This document shows positions 1-6,249 of a stretch of 64,000 nt of DNA, piece by piece. Source of the DNA: a virus; the IMG/VR virus record IMGVR_UViG_3300028840_000625, positions 1 to 64,000 of that record; one strand, 5' to 3'. A model generated the notes under the pieces. The model ran no database searches, was not told the DNA's origin, and saw only the letters and a program-made list of their open reading frames with translations. Position numbers and translations under genes: made by a program. The number at the start of each line of letters is the position of its first letter. The stretch's first letter is position 1.

Positions 1-366
1 GAGCGCTATATTAACGAGCGCCTCTCTCTCCACGTTATGGCGAAGGAATACCCCGACCATGAATTGCCACCTTGCGCGAAGGATGAGAAGTGGTATAGCG
101 GTGACACCTACAAGATCCGCAAAGAAGGGCGCAAGTCATCCATCCGCAACCTGCCGACAATCGAGGAAGCGGAAGCCTACTGCAAGCAGAAGGGCTTTGT
201 CGAGGATGGTAGTCTCAAGAAGGGATATTCTATTGAGCTTGTTCTCGGTGAGAATAAGCGTTGCAATAGTTATTGTGACGTTAAAGACTTCTGCCACCAG
301 TTCAAACAAGAAACGGCAGATCGCAAGGCGAAGGAAGAAGCAACCAAGGAGGCTGCTGATGATTGA
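1..366 (+). CDS. C-terminal part of a Cas4/RecB-like PD-(D/E)XK nuclease (5' end outside window)
   Basis: The frame is open from base 1 and gives about 121 residues before TGA. The visible part is the C-terminal tail of a phage exonuclease of the PD-(D/E)XK superfamily: it ends with a cysteine cluster (RCNSYCDVKDFC) like the Fe-S-binding cysteines of Cas4/AddB-type nucleases, preceded by a basic stretch (KEGRKSSIR) and an acidic segment common in these phage proteins. The catalytic core lies upstream and cannot be checked. The family is usually tied to phage recombination or replication. An internal ATG at 37 is probably not the start, because the frame continues upstream with similar composition. 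The last codons overlap the next gene. Confidence 0.6.
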   Translation, partial: ERYINERLSLHVMAKEYPDHELPPCAKDEKWYSGDTYKIRKEGRKSSIRNLPTIEEAEAYCKQKGFVEDGSLKKGYSIELVLGENKRCNSYCDVKDFCHQFKQETADRKAKEEATKEAADD

Positions 367-607
367 AGTAAACACGGACCAGCAGGGACTTGCGGATATG
401 TTGTCAGGGGTTTTTATGTCAGGATTCGATACCTCTCTCGATATGTTCAAGGCCTTGTTGAAAGGTGCCATGAAGGAAGGCTGCGACGAACAGCAGCGAG
501 TCTTTATGGATTTGATGATCTCTAACGTTCAACTGATGCGGCCAACCGTTGAAAACCGCCTGATTGAACAAAACCGGAGGAAAGCCCATGAGTACATTCA
601 AAAGTAA
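359..607 (+). CDS. Small hypothetical protein, 82 aa
   Basis: The ATG lies inside the end of the nuclease gene, giving an 8-nt overlap that suggests translational coupling. The product is mildly amphipathic, rich in Met and Leu with scattered acidic residues, and has no signal peptide or membrane span. I do not recognise it. The longer open frame that starts near base 59 is set aside because its N-terminal half is just the nuclease read in another frame. Confidence 0.55.
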   Translation: MIEVNTDQQGLADMLSGVFMSGFDTSLDMFKALLKGAMKEGCDEQQRVFMDLMISNVQLMRPTVENRLIEQNRRKAHEYIQK

Positions 608-827
608 CCGCCGCGAGATTTTCCGATTGCTTGATGAGTTGGAGGTCTCTGACAACCTTGATTCCGCTCGGGCCATAATCGTCATGGAGTATGGCTTAGG
701 TCACGGCGAGGTCAAATCGCTAATGGCCGAATGGCGAGAACGCAGGGACAACGGCGAGCCGCCTGAGGACATCAAGCCGACCGAGAACGTTTATGGCTCG
801 GGGGAAAGCGAGGAGGAGGCCGAATAA
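588..827 (+). CDS. Small acidic hypothetical protein, 79 aa
   Basis: The start at 588 follows a good ribosome-binding site (CGGAGGAAA, about 8 nt upstream). It overlaps the previous gene by 20 nt. The protein looks helical (FRLLDELEVSDNL, then VKSLMAEWRERR) and ends in an acidic tail (GESEEEAE). There is no recognised family. A strong hairpin follows it, so it may be the last gene of a short early unit. Confidence 0.6.
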   Translation: MSTFKSNRREIFRLLDELEVSDNLDSARAIIVMEYGLGHGEVKSLMAEWRERRDNGEPPEDIKPTENVYGSGESEEEAE

Positions 828-841
828 CGGCCTCATAAGCG

Positions 842-902
842 GCCGCGAAAGGGGATCTGAGGCTCGGTAGTATAACCACAAGGCCTCAACCCCTTTCGCG
901 GC
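842..902. other. Long imperfect hairpin between early genes
   Basis: A 13-bp perfect arm (842-854) pairs with 890-902, and an inner 6-bp arm (858-863) pairs with 883-888, leaving a loop of 19 nt and a small internal bulge. No T-run follows, so it is not a classic intrinsic terminator. It may be an RNA processing site, an attenuator, a protein-binding element, or protection for the kdsB-like transcript that begins 34 nt downstream. Confidence 0.6.
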
Positions 903-935
903 TCATACGTCACCACAGAAGGCCCGGAGAGGAAA

Positions 936-1670
936 ATGATCATAGTAATTCCTGCAAGGGCGGCATCCTACCGCCTACCGAACAAACCGCTGCGGATTAT
1001 CGGCGGCAAGCCAATCATTCAACATACCTATGAGCGAGCCGCTCAAGCCGCTTCGGCTAACCGTATTGTGATTGCTACCGATGCCCCGGAGGTCGAGGAG
1101 GTCTGCCGGCAGTTCGGCGCAGAGACCGCTATGACATACGCGAACCTTGCTAACGGGACTGAGCGGGTTGCCGATCTTGTTAAGCGGTTAGACCTGCCGC
1201 TAAGCGAAGTCATCATCAATGTCCAAGGCGACAAGTTCGAGGTGGATCCGCTGGCGATAGATGAGATCTACCAGTATGCAAAAGAATGTCTAGTCCATAA
1301 CCGGCACCGAACATTGTTCTGCATGCACGAGGAATTTCAATCATCCTCGGAGATCGATGATCCCGGAATAGTCAAGGTAATAACCAGCAAGGATGACAGG
1401 GCGCTTTATTTTACCCGCGTTGGTTTACCAGCGGCCAAACGCCATTGCGGGATCTATGCCTACTATCCAACCTTCCTCGATGCTTACACCATGTTGACAA
1501 ACAGGGAGCTGGAGAAGCAAGAAGGCTTGGAGCAAATGCGAGTGCTTGAAAACGGGATGACCGCATATTGTCCGCGGCTGACATCTTGCAAAACGTCAGG
1601 AAGGGCAATAAACACGCCGCAGGATTTTGATAATGCGGTGACTCGCTACACCAAGGAGGAGGAAACATAA
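936..1670 (+). CDS. kdsB: KdsB-like CMP-Kdo synthetase (3-deoxy-manno-octulosonate cytidylyltransferase homologue)
   Basis: KdsB activates Kdo with CTP to give CMP-Kdo, the donor for LPS inner core and for Kdo-primed capsules. The 244-aa product has the family's usual length and motifs in order: IPARAASYRLPNKPL (res 5-19, nucleotide binding), NGTERVAD (about 68-75), NVQGD (about 95-99, Mg-binding Asp), ALYFTR, GIYAYYP and LEQMRVLENG. The segment that normally reads GVDTPEDL reads AINTPQDF here, so the second metal-binding Asp (D225 in E. coli, as I recall) is Asn. Catalysis could be altered, or the substrate could be a different sugar. RBS GGAGAGG lies upstream of the ATG. Start and length are secure; the exact substrate is not. 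Confidence 0.85.
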   Translation: MIIVIPARAASYRLPNKPLRIIGGKPIIQHTYERAAQAASANRIVIATDAPEVEEVCRQFGAETAMTYANLANGTERVADLVKRLDLPLSEVIINVQGDKFEVDPLAIDEIYQYAKECLVHNRHRTLFCMHEEFQSSSEIDDPGIVKVITSKDDRALYFTRVGLPAAKRHCGIYAYYPTFLDAYTMLTNRELEKQEGLEQMRVLENGMTAYCPRLTSCKTSGRAINTPQDFDNAVTRYTKEEET

Positions 1671-1671
1671 A

Positions 1672-1830
1672 ATGCTAAAGCGTTGGAGGAAATTTGACTT
1701 GCTTGATTTAATGATATCCCTTGGCTTCTTTATCGTGGTTAGTGTCGTCATGGTGCCTTGGGTTGTTCATTTAGCCGATGTCATCCTTGAGTTCTGGATG
1801 GCCGTATTCACCACAACAGAGGAGCTTTAA
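1672..1830 (+). CDS. Small single-span membrane protein, 52 aa
   Basis: The frame begins one base after the kdsB-like stop and abuts the next ATG. The product has a basic N-terminus (MLKRWRKFD), one strongly hydrophobic helix (about res 13-36, including LGFFIVVSVVMVPWVV) and a short acidic tail (TTEEL). This suggests an inner-membrane peptide with N-in topology. The RBS AAGGAGGAGG sits inside the end of the preceding gene. Function is unknown; the tight packing argues that it is real. Confidence 0.6.
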   Translation: MLKRWRKFDLLDLMISLGFFIVVSVVMVPWVVHLADVILEFWMAVFTTTEEL

Positions 1831-2073
1831 ATGGGAAGCATAACGCAGAAACAAAAGCCGGTCTTTGTCACCGAGGATGGCTCGGAGTTCGACAGCCGGC
1901 TCGATGCTCTAAAGCATCAAGACCTCATGGATATCAAGGACACGATTGACGCCTTTATCCAGTCGCGCAATCTTGAGAAGGCATCCCGCTATCGGACGAT
2001 GCTCGAAAACTCTCTGAGGGAGTTCACCGAGTTTGCCGCCGAATACAAATACAAAAGCACCCCGGAGGAATGA
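1831..2073 (+). CDS. Small hypothetical protein, 80 aa
   Basis: The ATG follows directly on the stop of the membrane peptide and has the RBS GAGGAG. The product is soluble and mainly helical (about res 25-70), with charged residues spaced as in an amphipathic helix pair (DTIDAFIQSRNLEKASRYR). No family is recognised. It ends at the RBS of the next gene. Confidence 0.6.
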   Translation: MGSITQKQKPVFVTEDGSEFDSRLDALKHQDLMDIKDTIDAFIQSRNLEKASRYRTMLENSLREFTEFAAEYKYKSTPEE

Positions 2074-2074
2074 C

Positions 2075-2329
2075 ATGCGTATCTTGTATCCGATCATGGT
2101 GTTCTCGGGGCTTGGCTCACTTGCTGCGCTTGTTATTTACGGGATGATCTTGACCGTCCTGACCGCTACGGCCGAAAACGAGTGCCTGCAATACGGCTAC
2201 CGGGATGCAAAGGTTACACCTAACTTTCAACAGTATTGCGTCATGCGCCTTGATCAGACTGATAAGGTTTATCCGATCGAACGGGTACGCAACGCTGTTG
2301 GCGAATACACTTGGCCTGACGAGGAGTAA
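2075..2329 (+). CDS. Membrane-anchored small protein, 84 aa
   Basis: The ATG at 2075 lies 8 nt after CGGAGGAA, so I prefer it to an in-frame ATG at 2033. It has one N-terminal hydrophobic helix (about res 5-30), then a roughly 50-residue domain with two cysteines (ENECLQYGY and QQYCVMRL) that could form a disulfide if exported. This fits a signal-anchored periplasmic protein. Function is unknown. Confidence 0.6.
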   Translation: MRILYPIMVFSGLGSLAALVIYGMILTVLTATAENECLQYGYRDAKVTPNFQQYCVMRLDQTDKVYPIERVRNAVGEYTWPDEE

Positions 2330-2375
2330 AGGCAAGCAATAATAAAAACAAAACAACAAGAATAATAAATAGCTT

Positions 2376-2400
2376 TTGTCGGAGGAGATTTTACCGACAA
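2376..2400. other. Small hairpin before the secreted-protein gene
   Basis: The arms TTGTCGG (2376-2382) and CCGACAA (2394-2400) pair perfectly around an 11-nt purine-rich loop. It sits 18 nt before the ATG of the next gene in an otherwise AT-rich leader, so it could influence translation or RNA stability. No function is shown. Confidence 0.45.
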
Positions 2401-2417
2401 ACGAAAGGAGTAATACC

Positions 2418-3092
2418 ATGAAGTTAGAAAAACAGATAGCAAGAGACTTTGTTTGGCTTGTGATTGGCATTGCGCTTGGCTTTATGATTTTCGGATCTAA
2501 CGCCGCAATGGCCGATGACGATGACAGATATGTCGGCTTGCACATTACAGTTCCGCTTACCTTTGACTCAGTTGGTGCGCAGGTTATCGTGCGCCGTGAC
2601 AATACCGAGGCAAGGGCCGGAATCGATGGAAACAAGAACTATCAGATCGGTCTCGGGCTAACCGCGTTCACTTCGGTTGTCCCGTCCGCTGGTATGGCTT
2701 TTTCCTCTCACCACAAAGACCTTGTGCCTTATGCCGGTATCCGTGCTGACTATGACAATGATTGGGAAGCCGGCGCCGTAACGTATGGCGCAAACAAGGA
2801 CACCTCGTACCTGTTTGCAGGCGCGCGGTTTAACGATGATGGAGATGACAATGGACGAAACAACTCGGGAGATAATGACCGCACGGACGGAGGCGGTGAC
2901 AACGGCAACGGAGGCGGCGACTCAGGCGATGATGGAGGCGACGGCGACGGTGGCGATGGCGGTGGTGACGGCGGTAGTGATAGTGGCGGTAATCCGAATA
3001 GTCACTCGGGATTAGGCGACGGCACCAACCCCGGACGCGGCAAGGGCCGTGACAATTCACCAAACAGCGGGAATGACAATCCGCACAACTGA
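2418..3092 (+). CDS. Secreted/outer-membrane-like protein with Gly/Asp-rich tail, 224 aa
   Basis: The start at 2418 follows GAAAGGAG with good spacing. Res 1-33 form a signal peptide (basic start, hydrophobic VWLVIGIALGFMIFG, then SNAAMA before an Asp run). Res about 35-135 alternate polar and hydrophobic residues with aromatic belts (YVGLHITVPLTF, YQIGLGLTAFTS), as in outer-membrane beta strands. Res about 135-224 are a low-complexity Gly/Asp/Ser/Asn tail with no hydrophobic content. A cell-surface or periplasmic role such as host-envelope change or superinfection exclusion is possible but unproven. The GGC/GAC-rich tail opens long spurious frames on both strands. Confidence 0.65.
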   Translation: MKLEKQIARDFVWLVIGIALGFMIFGSNAAMADDDDRYVGLHITVPLTFDSVGAQVIVRRDNTEARAGIDGNKNYQIGLGLTAFTSVVPSAGMAFSSHHKDLVPYAGIRADYDNDWEAGAVTYGANKDTSYLFAGARFNDDGDDNGRNNSGDNDRTDGGGDNGNGGGDSGDDGGDGDGGDGGGDGGSDSGGNPNSHSGLGDGTNPGRGKGRDNSPNSGNDNPHN

Positions 3093-3188
3093 GTAATGGC
3101 AATCTGTCGGCTAGATCAGAGCCTCTGCGGTGCGACCGTAAACTCGCTAGTCGGCAGGTTGCCTCTCAACCAACCAGAGGACACCTAA

Positions 3189-3518
3189 ATGACACACAAA
3201 GGAAGCATGGGGCTTAACAGGCGCTCGGGCCTTTCGGCCTTTACAGGCGCTCTACGGCGGCTGAATCCGTGGAATATCGGAGATCTCTCCGGGACTGCGC
3301 CGATGCCAGCCATCCACAAGGCGCTCAAATACGGGCCAAGCCGGATTGATCCCGGCGCTCACCGCTGGTTCTTCTACTGGCCTGCGCTTAGCAATAACAA
3401 ATACAAGCCGCATATTGGCAATCAGGAGTGCGCTCGCCGCATGAGGCAGTGCCATCCGAAGCAGGCTTATATGACGGCGCGGGAGTTTCGCAATTCGCAA
3501 ATAGCGAATGGAGGTTAA
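3189..3518 (+). CDS. Hypothetical basic protein, 109 aa
   Basis: RBS AGAGGACACC lies 5-8 nt before the ATG. The product is basic and rich in Pro, Trp and Arg, with two cysteine-bearing clusters near the C-terminus (NQECARRMRQCH). Two possible short helices flank a Pro-rich middle (GPSRIDPGAHRWFFYWPAL). The 96 bases upstream hold no gene and contain short GC-rich inverted repeats. I do not recognise the family. Confidence 0.5.
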   Translation: MTHKGSMGLNRRSGLSAFTGALRRLNPWNIGDLSGTAPMPAIHKALKYGPSRIDPGAHRWFFYWPALSNNKYKPHIGNQECARRMRQCHPKQAYMTAREFRNSQIANGG

Positions 3519-3522
3519 TTAA

Positions 3523-3786
3523 ATGGCGATAGCGACACCATGCAATGAAGCGGATTGTACTTTCCCAAAGTGTAATTGTTGGGATAGAAAGCTGCACACT
3601 CAGCGACTAATTGTAAAACAGCAAGAGCGCATCGTCGAACTTGAAGCATCATATGATGCAGTTGCACAAGACTGTACGATATTGGAACAGAAAAACAAGA
3701 AGCTACAAAAAGCTATTCAGGAGTACCTTGATTGTCAAACCACAAATCAATGGGTGACACACTTTAAGAAAGCCTTACAGGAGTGA
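3523..3786 (+). CDS. Cys-rich plus coiled-coil small protein, 87 aa
   Basis: The N-terminus has clustered cysteines (PCNEADCTFPKCNCWDRK) that could bind one metal ion, followed by a predicted coiled coil (about res 28-75: QQERIVELEASYDAV, LEQKNKKLQKAIQEYL). RBS TGGAGG precedes the ATG. Zinc-knuckle plus coiled-coil peptides are frequent in phage early regions and may bind nucleic acid or host proteins. Function is unknown. Confidence 0.55.
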   Translation: MAIATPCNEADCTFPKCNCWDRKLHTQRLIVKQQERIVELEASYDAVAQDCTILEQKNKKLQKAIQEYLDCQTTNQWVTHFKKALQE

Positions 3787-3791
3787 ATGAT

Positions 3792-3983
3792 ATGAGAACG
3801 TATCCGATTGTTTACCGTAGAGGATTTACGGCAGGCAGGCGTGAAGCGGCGGGCTTGCCAATGGCTCCCTGCCCGTACAGGCAGTGGCCCTTGTCTGCGC
3901 TGCGTAAATACCGCGTGTGGGTAACCGGATGGCATGATGGAAAATACGCGGAGAAACCTCGAAGGCCCTATTTGGAGAGATGA
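3792..3983 (+). CDS. Rmf/CrpP-like protein (ribosome modulation factor homologue), 63 aa
   Basis: Cellular RMF pairs 70S ribosomes into inactive 100S dimers in slow growth. The product shows the RMF pattern: RRGFTAG (RMF has RGYQAG), then CPY, then WVTGWHDG (RMF has WLGGWREA), at matching spacing and with high basic charge. The ATG at 3792 follows CAGGAG with 8-nt spacing; a GTG at 3783 overlaps the previous gene and is less likely. A phage copy could slow or redirect host translation. Similarity is judged by eye over about 40 residues. Confidence 0.65.
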   Translation: MRTYPIVYRRGFTAGRREAAGLPMAPCPYRQWPLSALRKYRVWVTGWHDGKYAEKPRRPYLER

Positions 3984-3987
3984 TATG
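3968..3987 (+). promoter_or_regulatory. Repeated translation-start leader, copy 1
   Basis: The 20-nt string with core TTTGGAGAGATGATATG includes the Shine-Dalgarno GGAG and the ATG of the following frame. Near-identical copies occur at 4118-4136 and 4761-4781. It overlaps the last codons and stop (LER*) of the Rmf-like gene. Confidence 0.6.
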
Positions 3988-4132
3988 AGTACACAGTCAG
4001 CTGGTATGTTGTTGGTTGATCTGCAAAAGCGCATCTATGTTGTTTGTTGATCTGCAAAAGCGCATCGCCGAACTGGAGCAGGAGAATGAACGGCTAATTG
4101 AGCGTATTGGACAACTAAATTTGGAGAGATGA
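3985..4132 (+). pseudogene. Small coiled-coil gene broken by a 31-bp tandem duplication
   Basis: From ATG 3985 the frame runs 21 codons and stops at TGA 4048-4050. A second frame (ATG 4037 to TGA 4132, 31 aa) encodes a leucine-zipper-like peptide (LQKRIAELEQENERLIERIG). The two share the sequence VDLQKRI because bases 4005-4035 are repeated at 4036-4066 with one mismatch. As 31 is not a multiple of three, the copy shifts the frame. Without it, one frame of about 41 residues would result. The downstream frame may still be translated from ATG 4037. It could be a natural mutation or an assembly error. Confidence 0.6.
4005..4066 (+). repeat. 31-bp tandem direct repeat (two copies, one mismatch)
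   Basis: Unit 1 is 4005-4035 and unit 2 is 4036-4066; they differ only at 4015 (G) versus 4046 (T). Both contain the core TTGATCTGCAAAAGCGCATC. The near identity implies a recent event. Confidence 0.9.
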
Positions 4133-4136
4133 TATG
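4118..4136 (+). promoter_or_regulatory. Repeated translation-start leader, copy 2
   Basis: The same core TTTGGAGAGATGATATG as at 3968-3987. It spans the stop of the coiled-coil frame and the start at 4134. Confidence 0.6.
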
Positions 4137-4460
4137 GAATTATCAATGAATGATCTACGGGAATTGTTGTGTCAGGAATCAAGCAATACATCTACTGATA
4201 GTAATCGCCATCCATACCACGGCAGGCGGGTATTGGCCATCATGCCGCATGGATTTATCCACTTCGGCCTGTTATGGCAACAAGGCGGCTATCTATTTCT
4301 GAAGGATGCCAGCAACCTGCGGTATTGGTCAAAGCGTGAAGGGGGCTTGCCTGAGTTCGCAAAGAATGGCCCGGTAGGTGACGATCGCATAGACAGTATT
4401 GGAGAAGTTGTTCTTGAGACCCCAATGTTTTTTTATCCTCTTGGGGATTGGGATGAATAG
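4134..4460 (+). CDS. Hypothetical protein, 108 aa
   Basis: The start is set by the repeated GGAGAG leader with 7-8 nt spacing. The product has a polar N-terminus rich in Ser/Thr/Asn and a beta-looking centre ([33 protein letters not shown]). It ends 8 nt inside the next gene, so the two are coupled. No domain is recognised. Confidence 0.55.
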   Translation: MELSMNDLRELLCQESSNTSTDSNRHPYHGRRVLAIMPHGFIHFGLLWQQGGYLFLKDASNLRYWSKREGGLPEFAKNGPVGDDRIDSIGEVVLETPMFFYPLGDWDE

Positions 4461-4740
4461 CGACGGCTCCGGCTCCGGCTACGGCTACGGCTCCAGCTTC
4501 GGCAACGGCTACGACTCCGTCTTTAACAACGGCTCCGGGTACGGATACGGGTACGGGTACGGCTACACCTACGGCTCCGGCTACGGCGACGGCTACACCT
4601 ACGGCTACGGCTACGGCGACGGCTCCGGCTACGGCTACGGCTACGGTGGCGGCTACGGCTCCGGGTACGGATACGGGTACGACTCCGTCTTTAACAACGG
4701 CTCCGGGTACGGTGACGGCTACGGCTACGGCGACGGCTGA
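4453..4740 (+). CDS. Gly-Tyr repeat low-complexity protein, 95 aa
   Basis: After MNSDG the protein is almost wholly Gly, Tyr, Ser and Asp in GYGYG, GSGYG and GDGYG units. Two copies of the segment [12 protein letters not shown] (starting near res 20 and res 76) break the pattern and are nearly identical in DNA. The start overlaps the previous stop by 8 nt, and a plausible TTGGGGATTGGG leader precedes it. Such Tyr/Gly repeats are typical of self-associating or condensate-forming chains, but no phage family is recognised. The repeated DNA makes copy number prone to change. Confidence 0.65.
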   Translation: MNSDGSGSGYGYGSSFGNGYDSVFNNGSGYGYGYGYGYTYGSGYGDGYTYGYGYGDGSGYGYGYGGGYGSGYGYGYDSVFNNGSGYGDGYGYGDG

Positions 4741-4760
4741 GGAGATAGAGAAATAGTATC

Positions 4761-4781
4761 CTATTTGGAGAGATGAATATG
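4761..4781 (+). promoter_or_regulatory. Repeated translation-start leader, copy 3
   Basis: The core TTTGGAGAGATGAATATGG differs from the other copies by one inserted A. It lies outside any coding region, so here the conservation cannot be explained by overlapping codons. The GGAG-to-ATG distance favours the start at 4779 over 4773. Confidence 0.6.
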
Positions 4782-4988
4782 GAATTCGATGAAAGAGAAT
4801 GGGAAGTAATATCGGTAGTCATGAACTTCGCTTACCGACACTCAAGCAACAGGGACAATGCTATAGCACTTGCCTTGCATCATGAGCCACTGGCTGATGT
4901 AAATATGTTGAAGATTGCATGGGAATGTGTAGACGCATACGTCGATGACGATCAGCAACCGTATGGTGGCAAGCTGGCAGGAGGTTGA
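4779..4988 (+). CDS. Small acidic hypothetical protein, 69 aa
   Basis: The ATG at 4779 has GGAG 8 nt upstream; an ATG at 4773 would be only 2 nt from it. Like the gene at 4134, it starts Met-Glu within the repeated leader. The product is helical and acidic (EFDEREWEVISVVMNFAYRH, ECVDAYVDDD) and ends GGKLAGG. Function is unknown. Confidence 0.55.
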   Translation: MEFDEREWEVISVVMNFAYRHSSNRDNAIALALHHEPLADVNMLKIAWECVDAYVDDDQQPYGGKLAGG

Positions 4989-4989
4989 T

Positions 4990-5145
4990 ATGAGCAGCAC
5001 AACGGAACTTGCAGATCTGCTCAATGAGTTGTCCGAGCATATATCTGAGGCGCATCGGTGGGCGCAATGTTCACCGCAGCAAAATGAAGCGATCTTGGAT
5101 TGCTTCGATACAATTCACGAGGTTCTCAAAGACCTTTGCGCTTAA
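4990..5145 (+). CDS. Small helical protein, 51 aa
   Basis: The ATG follows GGAGG one base after the previous stop. The product is acidic and fully helical in appearance (ELADLLNELSEHISEAHRW, then ILDCFDTIHEVLKDL), resembling a two-helix hairpin. It is similar in size and character to many phage host-takeover peptides. No homologue is recognised. Confidence 0.5.
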   Translation: MSSTTELADLLNELSEHISEAHRWAQCSPQQNEAILDCFDTIHEVLKDLCA

Positions 5146-5189
5146 CCGGTTTGGCTGCGGCAGGGTAGACGTATTGGCGTACGATCACT

Positions 5190-5212
5190 GACAGGTTCCC
5201 TCCCTACCTGTC
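5190..5212. other. Hairpin in the 5146-5249 intergenic gap
   Basis: The 7-bp arms GACAGGT (5190-5196) and ACCTGTC (5206-5212) enclose a pyrimidine loop. A third CCTGTC lies at 5217-5222. No T-run follows in either direction. It may be an operator or an RNA structure in the leader of the next gene. Confidence 0.45.
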
Positions 5213-5249
5213 GGTGCCTGTCGCGGCCTTCTTTAAAGAGGAAGATCTT

Positions 5250-5792
5250 ATGTGGAAACTGATGAGGAACGCAGATACAAACGATGACGTGATAGTCTGG
5301 AAGGAAGTAGATCCAGCCGACTTGACAGGTCGCTGGAAAATACGTGTAGAAAATGACAAGGCATCCTTGTACATCGAAATTATAATCAAGCGATTTTTCC
5401 GCAAGCCCGCCCCTGAGTTTGTTCATGAATATTTCTTGAGTCTGAATAGTATATTTGAATATACAAACTGTTGCGGTCGAGGCCAGCGGGTACCAAGAAC
5501 CGATGCACTAATGAGTGAGATTGATTACCTGACTTGCAGGCTTAAAGAGGTTGAGGATTACCGCAACAAACAACAGAAGGTAATCGCCATGCACGAGGAG
5601 CGGCTTCGCAAGTTTAATCATGCCATGCTGGCGCAATCGCTCAAGACCGCTTACATGAACGGGCACGGTAGCGGAGACATTGAAAGTCGGCTTGATACCT
5701 ATCCCGGGACTGGTGAGTTGTTGTGGGTTAGGTACCTATGCAAAGAAGCAAGAGAGGTAATGGGCCTCATTAACGAAGGAGGTAAACAATGA
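5250..5792 (+). CDS. Hypothetical protein with central coiled coil, 180 aa
   Basis: The ATG at 5250 follows AAAGAGGAA; a GTG at 5214 has no RBS and overlaps the hairpin. Res 1-75 look mixed alpha/beta with Trp and Lys. Res about 85-130 form a coiled coil (MSEIDYLTCRLKEVEDYRNK). The C-terminal 50 residues hold a GHGSGD motif and then a helical end. It overlaps the next start by 4 nt. The family is unknown. Confidence 0.55.
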   Translation: MWKLMRNADTNDDVIVWKEVDPADLTGRWKIRVENDKASLYIEIIIKRFFRKPAPEFVHEYFLSLNSIFEYTNCCGRGQRVPRTDALMSEIDYLTCRLKEVEDYRNKQQKVIAMHEERLRKFNHAMLAQSLKTAYMNGHGSGDIESRLDTYPGTGELLWVRYLCKEAREVMGLINEGGKQ

Positions 5793-5992
5793 TAAAACCG
5801 GGAGACCTTGTGCCGGTGTGGTGGAGTGAAGCCGGTTGCCAAGAGACAGAAGTTCTTGCCGTCAAGCCTTACAACGGCAACTACCATGACCTCTTTAACT
5901 GTGTGCTTGTGTTAAAGGTGTCTAAGACAAAACGCGGCTGGATGGAGATGGCATATAGAGATCCAAGCCGACCGACCATAACGAGGGAGTAA
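5789..5992 (+). CDS. Small SH3-like hypothetical protein, 67 aa
   Basis: The start overlaps the previous stop (ATGA), with RBS GGAGG. The sequence begins IKPGDLVPVWW, continues with short beta-like strands and ends MEMAYRDPSRP. The KPGDLVxV opening resembles small barrel folds, but this is only an impression. Function is unknown. Confidence 0.5.
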   Translation: MIKPGDLVPVWWSEAGCQETEVLAVKPYNGNYHDLFNCVLVLKVSKTKRGWMEMAYRDPSRPTITRE

Positions 5993-5997
5993 TAGCT

Positions 5998-6249
5998 ATG
6001 TTTACATTTGTCACCTTTGGACAAGAGCATGTCCACTCAGTAAACGGAAAGACCTTTGACAAGGACTGCGTTGCCGTCCTGCGAGCGCCTAATGCAGGAG
6101 AAGGGCGCAGCCGTGCCTTCGAGGTATTCGGGACAAAGTTCTGTTTTGAGTATTACAACAAGCCGCCGAACATGGAGCACTTCCCGCGCGGCGTCATCCC
6201 CGTCGATAGTGATCTCACAGAGGAAGAAATCAATGAAGCGATTAGCTGA
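5998..6249 (+). CDS. Hypothetical protein, 83 aa
   Basis: RBS GAGGGAG sits 5-8 nt upstream. The product is beta-rich (FTFVTFGQEHVHSVNGKTFD) and ends in an acidic helix (DSDLTEEEINEAIS). It overlaps the next, membrane-anchored gene by 17 nt. No family is recognised. Confidence 0.55.
   Translation: MFTFVTFGQEHVHSVNGKTFDKDCVAVLRAPNAGEGRSRAFEVFGTKFCFEYYNKPPNMEHFPRGVIPVDSDLTEEEINEAIS

Noticed and set aside
59-607. 182-codon frame over the nuclease end
   Set aside because: The first 100 residues are Arg/Ser-rich shadow; only the part from 359 is retained as a gene.
2785-3102. Long frames on both strands over the Gly/Asp tail
   Set aside because: Produced by GGC/GAC repeat codons; Met/Thr- and Arg/His-rich readings are artefacts.
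4005-4781. Possible CRISPR-like array from short repeats
   Set aside because: The repeats are a tandem duplication and translation leaders, with no regular spacing or spacers.
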